NCBI RefSeq assembly: GCF_018255755.1
Contig: NZ_CP073766.1
Coordinates: 2,480,001 to 2,544,000 of the forward strand
DNA: 64,000 nt
Reading direction: 5' to 3'
DNA from: Chitinophaga sp. HK235
GTDB taxonomy: Bacteria > Bacteroidota > Bacteroidia > Chitinophagales > Chitinophagaceae
Shown: positions 16,206 to 23,300 of the stretch, one piece after another
Layout of the letters: each line of letters starts with the position of its first letter
Position numbering within the stretch: the stretch's first letter is position 1
Translations under genes and position numbers: made by a program
The notes under the pieces: model-generated
What the model was told of the DNA's origin: nothing
Database searches by the model: none
The model's input: the letters and a program-made list of their open reading frames with translations, nothing else

Positions 16206-18379
16206 GTTGCATTAATAAAATCGTTCACAAAAGTTTTATTGGTGGAGTGGTACTTATGGGGGTCATTGGGCCACGCATCTGCGCTGGCGGCCAGTCTTTG
16301 TGCCAGTTCCCGGGCGAGTTCCATGTCTCCTATCGTTTTAAAAACAGTCAGCCAGGTTGAATAAAAGCCGGTAGCACAGGCTATTTCCAGCACATTGTTC
16401 CAAATCATCTCTGGCAGCACTACACCCGGGGTATCAAAAGTTTCCAGCAGTTGTTTCCAGTTCGTGTCCCATTCCGATTCTTCAGCGCCCTCCGGAGCTT
16501 TGGGAGCATTAACCGGTTTTTTAAAATAGGTATATAATTTATCTTTTTTTTCCTGATCTTCACGGACCCGTTTCAGCAGCTCCAGCTGTTCCCATGCCAT
16601 ATGCCACGCTTTGGCACGGTTACCATGGCGGGAGTCCGTTAACGTGTCTTTGGCCTTATTGATACCAACAATATCCATGATACTTTTTGTACCAAAAAAC
16701 TTGATAGCATCACCTGTATTAGGTTCTATCCTTTCAACATCCACCCGGAACTTCACCACACTCGTACCTCGCTGCACTTTATAGACAAACTGATTGTCTA
16801 TATGTTCTTTTCCACTTTTATTTCCCGGAACGAGGACCGTTTCAGTACCCTTGTCGATGTAGGTGTATTTCAGGTACTGCAGCGGATTATACACATCCTC
16901 ATCCGGCCACAGGTTCCAGGCCGATGCAGCAGCTTTCATTGTACTATAATCCACTGTTATCGGCGTATTACTCCTGAATAACCGCAACGAAGGAAAGTTA
17001 AGGTAAGCTGTCTCGCTCTTTTCCTTATCTTTTTCTTTTCCATCTTTCTTGTCTTCCTTATCCCCTTCTCCTTTTTTATTTTCAAACTTAAGCTGTAAGC
17101 TGAGACTGGCCAGTTTAAGATATGCATCATTGAGGGCCTTCAACTTATCCGCTATTTTATCATCTTCATCTTTTCCCTTCTTCTTAGCCTTCTTTTTATC
17201 AAACAGGGCTATCAGATCCGCCAGTTGGCTGTCATCTTTTCTGGTCAGATCAACCGTTATGGTCAACTCTTTTGATTTGACATCGTAGTGATGACCGGCA
17301 TCAGACAAGATCGTTCTGACGTTTGCAGGTAAGAGGTAAAACCCTACCTCCTGTTGAGTATCCAAACCAGCCTCTATAATTACACCGCTTTCTGTTTCTC
17401 CATATTCTTTACATAATTTCTCTATTTCCTCCTTTTCGTCTTTAGTAATCTCCTCTCCCAGTTTTAATAGCTTATTAACCTTATCATAAACATGGTCTTC
17501 TGAGATCTCTTTCAGTTCATCACAAAAACTTTCCAGCGTTTCGTTTTCCTGTGGTACCAGGTTGGTTTCGATCCGTATGTCCAGATTTTTAGGATCGAGC
17601 AGGTTGCCATAAATAATGCGTTGTGCACCGAATACCTGTTTAGGGTTATTGCCTTTATTGGACTGATTACATGCCTTGCAGGAAACGACCAGATTATCCC
17701 AATCCACCATAACATCCGGAAAACTTGCTTTGGGTAGTTTATGTTCAATATCCATAACAATGCCATCAGTCAGGAGGTTTTCACAATATGCGCAATAAAG
17801 GCCATTCGTCATTATAAGCTCCTCTTTGGCATCCCTGTATCTTTCTTTCAGGATTTTGTAAACAGGCTTAATCAGCTTATCATTGAGTTGCTGGAAATTT
17901 GTTATAAGCGGTGGGATACCCGTTACCGCAGGCTCGGTATTATACATCGTTTTATCCAGCTGTAATTTGAGAAGCTCCTTTACTTCATTCATGGGGATTA
18001 ACAATCGCAGATACTTGTTACGAGCGGCAGCCGTATGTTTCTGGACGGTCTGAATTCTTCCATGAAGCGTAAATGATGCAGTAACAGGCAACAGCTTTAC
18101 ACCCAGATCCCCTGTAAACCCAAGACTTCCATCAACGATGTAACTTATTTCTCCAGGATTTTTGTCATTAAATCGTTTTGCTTCAATTTTGGGAAGAACG
18201 GAATAATCGTTCAAAAAAAAATCTGTCAATCTCGTTCCATCGGCAGTGGCATCGCGTAACGTCTCTGTATAGGGATAATCCCGGATAAAGTAAAGATTCT
18301 TGTCAGTGGTCAACGAAGCAGAGTTTTGGAATTCTTTTTTATAGGCACCGGTTTTGGAATGTTTGACTAAGGGTCGCAT
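16202..18379 (-). CDS. HNH nuclease-like protein (TIGR02646/PtuB-like finger), 725 aa
   Basis: The protein begins MRPLVKHSKTG, as TIGR02646-type HNH proteins tend to. The finger is complete: C196-AY-C199, then an IEHKLPK segment with H213, then DWDNL, C234-KA-C237 and N238 followed by QSNKG. This is the HNH layout of retron- and PtuAB-associated nucleases, which cut nucleic acid in the cytoplasm. The finger is preceded by about 190 residues of unknown fold and followed by a strongly charged Lys/Glu/Asp region (about 385-460, with KKKAKKKGKDEDDK). A C-terminal domain is shared with the downstream paralogue (LWPDED, then GFYSTW). It is the first gene of the operon. Toxin, defence or DNA-processing roles are all possible; only the HNH motif is directly visible. 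Confidence 0.82.
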   Translation of the reverse strand: MRPLVKHSKTGAYKKEFQNSASLTTDKNLYFIRDYPYTETLRDATADGTRLTDFFLNDYSVLPKIEAKRFNDKNPGEISYIVDGSLGFTGDLGVKLLPVTASFTLHGRIQTVQKHTAAARNKYLRLLIPMNEVKELLKLQLDKTMYNTEPAVTGIPPLITNFQQLNDKLIKPVYKILKERYRDAKEELIMTNGLYCAYCENLLTDGIVMDIEHKLPKASFPDVMVDWDNLVVSCKACNQSNKGNNPKQVFGAQRIIYGNLLDPKNLDIRIETNLVPQENETLESFCDELKEISEDHVYDKVNKLLKLGEEITKDEKEEIEKLCKEYGETESGVIIEAGLDTQQEVGFYLLPANVRTILSDAGHHYDVKSKELTITVDLTRKDDSQLADLIALFDKKKAKKKGKDEDDKIADKLKALNDAYLKLASLSLQLKFENKKGEGDKEDKKDGKEKDKEKSETAYLNFPSLRLFRSNTPITVDYSTMKAAASAWNLWPDEDVYNPLQYLKYTYIDKGTETVLVPGNKSGKEHIDNQFVYKVQRGTSVVKFRVDVERIEPNTGDAIKFFGTKSIMDIVGINKAKDTLTDSRHGNRAKAWHMAWEQLELLKRVREDQEKKDKLYTYFKKPVNAPKAPEGAEESEWDTNWKQLLETFDTPGVVLPEMIWNNVLEIACATGFYSTWLTVFKTIGDMELARELAQRLAASADAWPNDPHKYHSTNKTFVNDFINAT

Positions 18380-18540
18380 GCAATGATAGGGTTTGTAGGG
18401 ATTTATTAAAAATGCGCGCTAAAGTAGAAATTAATTACAGAGAAACAGAATTTTTTAACCAGGATTTTTTCCGGAGCGATACAATTCTACAGAGGGTACT
18501 AAACGGGGGCTAACGGGAAAGGGTATACTACATATACAAT

Positions 18541-18583
18541 AAAGAAGACCGGCCATGCAGCTACTGATAGCATGGGCCGGCCT
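18541..18583 (-). terminator. Terminator after the DoxX gene
   Basis: Read leftwards, GGCCGGCCCATGC pairs with GCATGGCCGGTC around a short loop and is followed by TTCTTTATT. It ends the DoxX transcript, 18 bases beyond its stop codon. Confidence 0.7.
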
Positions 18584-18600
18584 TCATTCATTGAATTATA

Positions 18601-18987
18601 TTACTGCCTGTTATCCAAACTCAATGGCCCGGCACCGAAATAAGCGATCAGCAACGCACTTCCTACCAGTGCCACATTTTTCATAAAATTGGCCATCTGC
18701 ATCTGGGCAGCCATCGGATCGGCAATACCCCAGAAACGATGTATCGCAAAGGTTACCGGGATCAGGAACACGATCACCAGCCAGGCACCTACCTTCGCTT
18801 TATAGCCCAGCAGTACACTCAAACCGCCTATCAAAGACAGCAGGCCAGCTACACGGACCAGGAAGTTAGCCGCCGGTACTCCGGCAGCTGCGGCGTACTC
18901 CACACCGGCACCGCCTACGTGACTGATACCCGACATTACAAAAATGAGCGCAAACAGGATACGCCCCAACAGTGGAACAATTTTCAT
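18601..18987 (-). CDS. DoxX family membrane protein
   Basis: The 128-residue protein has four hydrophobic segments (about 5-22, 42-62, 66-84 and 102-120). It has the DoxX-type beginning LLGRILFALIFVMSGISHV and an internal GLLSLIGGLSVLLGYKAKVGAWL segment (two stretches) typical of the family. DoxX proteins are small quinol-oxidase-like or SURF-domain membrane proteins in the cytoplasmic membrane, often induced under redox or electrophile stress. The divergent HxlR-type regulator gene starts 138 bp away, and the shared region carries operator-like palindromes. Control by that regulator is therefore likely. Confidence 0.88.
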   Translation of the reverse strand: MKIVPLLGRILFALIFVMSGISHVGGAGVEYAAAAGVPAANFLVRVAGLLSLIGGLSVLLGYKAKVGAWLVIVFLIPVTFAIHRFWGIADPMAAQMQMANFMKNVALVGSALLIAYFGAGPLSLDNRQ

Positions 18988-19010
18988 AGTAACAGTTTTT
19001 ATATTATATA

Positions 19011-19018
19011 CAAACGTA
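19011..19018 (-). promoter_or_regulatory. -7 promoter element for the DoxX gene
   Basis: On the minus strand this reads TACGTTTG, a match to TAnnTTTG. A TTG lies 20 bases further upstream as a -33 candidate. The element is 24 bases before the DoxX start codon. Confidence 0.5.
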
Positions 19019-19056
19019 TAGCTATTACAGAAAGTTTACAATGGAGTTACCTGAAT

Positions 19057-19081
19057 GATAGCGCTATCCCCCGGGATAGCG
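19057..19081. promoter_or_regulatory. HxlR operator candidate: three GATAGC half-sites
   Basis: GATAGCGCTATC (19057-19068) is a perfect 12-bp palindrome. It overlaps a second perfect dyad, CGCTATCCC-CC-GGGATAGCG (19062-19081). The half-site GATAGC therefore appears forward, reverse and forward again in 25 bases. The site lies between the two divergent genes, upstream of a TACCTTTA sequence at 19096-19103 that may be the regulator's own -7 element. Confidence 0.55.
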
Positions 19082-19125
19082 TACCACCATTTTCGTACCT
19101 TTATTGCCTGAAGCAAAATTTCTTT

Positions 19126-19512
19126 ATGAGAAAAACAAACTCCACCAATGCCATCAACGAAAGGACACTCAGCCGTTTGTGCAGCACAGCTCATACCCTC
19201 TCTGTCATTGGCGGCCGATGGAAGCCTACCATTCTCTGGTGCCTGCTGGATGGCAAAATGCGGTACCATGAACTGAGAAAATCCATCAAAGGCGTATCAG
19301 AAAGAGTATTGGTATTACAACTGCGTGAACTCGAAAGCGACCAGCTGTTAAAACGTGTCGTCTATCCGGAAGTACCTCCCCGGGTAGAATATGAGCTGAC
19401 CCCACTGGGTAAGTCACTGGAACCCTTATTAAATCAAATGGCCGACTGGGGCGCATTGCATAAGCAAAAAACCCAACCGGCCAAAGAACTGGAACCTGCA
19501 GCCGTCAATTAA
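19126..19512 (+). CDS. HxlR/MarR-like winged-helix transcriptional regulator
   Basis: The 128-residue protein starts at the ATG at 19126; a longer frame reaches back to 18739, but it would cross the divergent DoxX gene and has no regulator-like sequence. The HxlR core is clear: VIGGRWKPTILWCLLDGKMRYHELRK in two stretches, GVSERVLVLQLRELE as the recognition helix region, and PPRVEYELTPLGKSL as the wing. HxlR proteins bind DNA as dimers and respond to aldehydes, quinones or similar stress. A lone Cys in the first helix region (LCSTAHTL) is a candidate redox or ligand sensor. The gene is convergent with the dehydrogenase gene, sharing bases of the two stop codons (19509-19512). Confidence 0.88.
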   Translation: MRKTNSTNAINERTLSRLCSTAHTLSVIGGRWKPTILWCLLDGKMRYHELRKSIKGVSERVLVLQLRELESDQLLKRVVYPEVPPRVEYELTPLGKSLEPLLNQMADWGALHKQKTQPAKELEPAAVN

Positions 19513-20396
19513 ATGCTGATACCGGCATCTTCCAGGGCTCCCATTGCCAGCGCTGTCCAGTCAGCATCTTTGGTATTCCGGGCCAGCACGGTTGTTAACC
19601 TGGAATGTACCAGATTGGCCAGCGGCATCGGCGTGTAGGACCTGCCTGCCGTTTGCAATACCAGGTTCATATCCTTCAGACCAAGTGCAGCACTGAATGC
19701 CGGGTTGCCGGTAAACTTCCGCTCTGTGATCATCCCTCCGTAACCACGGAATACTGGTGAAGCAAACAGGGTGGTAGTCAGCATCTCATAGGCCGCCTTA
19801 GGATCTACACCGTTCTTTTCCGCCAGGGCAAATGATTCTGCCATCATCTCAATGGCACCGGCTATCATAAAATTGCCGATCAGTTTCAGCACATTAGCAC
19901 TGCCTGCATCTTCTCCCAAATCAAAAATATTTTTAGCGAATCCGGCCTCCAGCAATGGCCTGATTCGCTCTTTTGCTGCTGCCGGCCCGGAAATGACAGC
20001 ATTACCTACCCTGGCTACAGCCGCTTCAGGCCTCGCAAATACGGGTGCCGCCACATAAGCCACACCCTGTGCCTGATGCTGCACAGACAGCATACGCGCC
20101 GTATCCGGCGAAATAGTACTCATCGATACATGTATGCCTCCATTACCCAACGCCTGCAACAGTTCGTTGCCCGCAATGCTCTCTACCGCTTTGTCATCAG
20201 ACACCAGGCTCATCACGATCCCTCCTTTCACTGCGGCGGCAGCCGGACTGTCTACCAACTCAGCACCCAGCGCTTCCAAAGGCTTCGCCTTTTCACGGGT
20301 ACGGTTATAGATCTTCACCTGATAGCCGGCTTTCAACAGATTGGCTGCAATAGGAGTTCCGAGATTGCCCGTTCCAATAAATCCAATGGTTTCCAT
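19509..20396 (-). CDS. NAD(P)-dependent beta-hydroxyacid dehydrogenase family protein
   Basis: The start is taken as the ATG at 20396, directly before the Rossmann motif IGFIGTGNLGTPIAANLLKAG; an upstream start at 20414 adds six residues. The 295-residue protein has the 3-hydroxyisobutyrate/6-phosphogluconate dehydrogenase layout: an N-terminal NAD-binding domain, a VAAPVFARPEAA stretch in place of the usual substrate motif, and a helical C-terminal half with LKLIGNFMIAGAIEMMAE around the expected catalytic Lys. Members oxidise beta-hydroxy acids or reduce succinic-semialdehyde-like compounds in the cytoplasm. The substrate cannot be told from sequence. Its start codon overlaps the start of the divergent macroglobulin gene, so the promoter region is very short. 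Confidence 0.85.
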   Translation of the reverse strand: METIGFIGTGNLGTPIAANLLKAGYQVKIYNRTREKAKPLEALGAELVDSPAAAAVKGGIVMSLVSDDKAVESIAGNELLQALGNGGIHVSMSTISPDTARMLSVQHQAQGVAYVAAPVFARPEAAVARVGNAVISGPAAAKERIRPLLEAGFAKNIFDLGEDAGSANVLKLIGNFMIAGAIEMMAESFALAEKNGVDPKAAYEMLTTTLFASPVFRGYGGMITERKFTGNPAFSAALGLKDMNLVLQTAGRSYTPMPLANLVHSRLTTVLARNTKDADWTALAMGALEDAGISI

Positions 20397-23300
20397 GATT
20401 AATATTTTTATCAAAAGAAATCAATATTTCATTAAATTCCATAAAATCCCGCTTACCTTGAAATACATATTGCTGCTACTACTGCTATGCTGTTTTAGTG
20501 TTACCGCTGGTGCCCAGCAACTACTGACCACCAGCCCTCAACGCAGTCCACTGCATCACCTTTACAAGTTAACCGACGATGAAGCCCGTTTGTTATACCG
20601 TAAAAGTCCGCTCCGGCAAAAGGACTCCTACGAAAAACTACTGCATACCCCTGCCGGCACTTTTCCCGCTACAGCCTCCTTCCCCACCATTATGCCTCCC
20701 GGAAACTACCTGGAAGTATATGCACAACAAACCAACCTCTCTTATGTTTTCCGGCCGGTGGGAAATGTACGCTGCAAATTCATCAACAATGGCAACGACC
20801 TGGCCATACTGGTACATGATATACAAGGGAAAACCATTGCCAATGCGGATGTACAATTACAATACAAAAAAGTCCCTTTTGACGCCGCCACCCAAACTTA
20901 CCGACTCCGGCACTACAAACGGACAGGCATACTCGAAGTGAGATACAACGAAGTGCTCAACTTCTTTGATCTTTCCCAACAGATAAACAAACAGCTCCGC
21001 AGAAGATCATTCCTGCAGCGGTTTTTCAGCCAAAACCAGCATCGCCGGCAACATAACTACTACTATAACTTTAACTACCGCACCCCGTCTGAAAACGATT
21101 ATACCGGCTTTCTGGCACTCAACAAACCGAAGTACAAACCCGGAGACACTGTGCGCCTAAAAGCGTTTATCCGGCACCGTAAGAACGGGGTAGTGAAGAC
21201 ACCGTTGTTACTCAGACTATCTGACCGTAACCGGGACACAGACACGATCCTCACCACGCTGCAGCCCTACCGGCCAGGTGGTTATGAATACCAGTTTGTG
21301 CTCAGTGACAGCCTCGACATTGATCTGGACGAAAACTACCTGCTGACCATTGAAGCAGAGCCCAACAGGCACATCACCGAAGATGAAGAAGATGATGTCG
21401 CCGCCAAACGCAAAGTAATGGTGCGCCAGACTTTTGAATATGAAGAATATGAACTGAGTACTGTTACTTTTCGCGCCAGAACCGACCACTCCCGGCATAC
21501 ACGCGGCACACCGGTTGCTGTATATCTCAAAGCTACTGACGAAAACAACCTGCCTGTAATGGATGGGCGGGTGAAGCTCTGGGTCAGGAAATCGGTCGTG
21601 AATCGTACCTTTCAGCCCGTTGTATTTGTGCCCGATACCCTTTGGTACCACGAAGTAAATCTGGAGCCTTCTGGTGAAACCAAAGTGGCCATCCCGGACA
21701 GCATTTTCCCGGCAGCCACCCTGGATTATGAGATCAATTGTCAGTTTCTGAGCGCCAGCAATGAAGCCCAATATCATAACCTGATCCAGCATTATGAATA
21801 CAAACAGGAAGAAATCCGGTTCACCCGCAAAGCCGACAGCCTGGAAATCAACAGCCTGTTTGCCGGCAAGTCCACCAGCGACAAGGGCAGTCTTTTAATC
21901 AGAAATACCACCGGCGACACGATACAGTTGACAAACATCAGCCTGCCAGCCAAAATCCCTTTGCATCCTTTTGCGAATACCTATACCGTAAAGACGGCGC
22001 AGGCTTCGGCTACCTACAATGATCTCGCAGGGAATGATGAAATCAGCTGTCAGACCAGCCGTACCCGCGATTCTGTTTTTGTGGAGATACAAAACAGGTT
22101 CCACCTTCCTTTCTGGTACAGCATTTATGCCGGTGATAAAATGGCCCACAGCGGCTATGGTCACGACCACCTGTCCTGGAAAGCCGCCACCACTACCCTG
22201 CACGACTATACGGTTTCTATTCAGTATATCTGGAACGATCAGGTGACCGAACGCAGCTTTACAGCCGTATATGCCGATAAACTCTTAAACGTTAATATCC
22301 AGAGCCCACTCACTATATTCCCCGGACAAACTACCCGTTTATCCGTGCACGTTAAAGATATGGAAGGCCGGCCAGTAAAAGATGCAGACGTAACCGCCTA
22401 CGGACTCACCACTAAATTTGAAAACCTGCATCCACCTTCTATTCCCTATGCTGGCAAACTGTATCCCCGCAAAGGTCTTTACTCCAGTTATGCCAACCAC
22501 CTGCGCAGTATATCTTCCGCTACCCAGCCAATGAACTGGGAACGCTGGAAAAAAGACATGGCCATCGACACCAGCACCTATTATCGTTTTTTACATCCGG
22601 ATGGAGTGTTCAGTCTTTCTGAACCCGTGGACAACGGCCTTACGCAGATAGCACCGTTTATCATCGTCAATGGACAGCCACAGCGTATCCTATACTTATG
22701 GATCGATGATTCGCCGGCCTACCTGGACTGGGCTGATATCAAACCATCCTATAGTTTTCCGGTATCACGTGGTTTTCATCATCTCCATATACGTACTCCC
22801 CATAAGGTGATCACCATGGACAGCGTTTATACCGCCAACGGGCGTAAAACCTTTCTGAGTATGGATATCAACAAACCTGGTCCTCGGGTAACCATTAAAC
22901 CGGCAACTCCTTTGATATCCAAAGACGAAAGTTTTTCACTGAGCCGTTATCTGGGTGTATTTACCAACAAACAACTGTCTTTTACCTATCTGGAACAATC
23001 CGACAGGGTACTCCCGTTCCCCTCCAAACAATACAACTCCTATCTCTATGCATGGCCGCTAACTAACAGCATGGCCTACTACCATGTACAAGGCAGCTAC
23101 TCCCAACCCTTCACCCCTGAAACCGGTTATGCCTTTAGCATATCACAAGGACTGATCAAGGAGAAAACGTTTAATAGTAAAAATTTCCTCACCTATATCG
23201 GCAGCAACTATGCATACCAGCCACCACTGCTGGAAATGGCCATTACAGAAAAAGTGATGGACAGCCTGTGGAGAGATTATAAAGACAACTACAGAATGGG

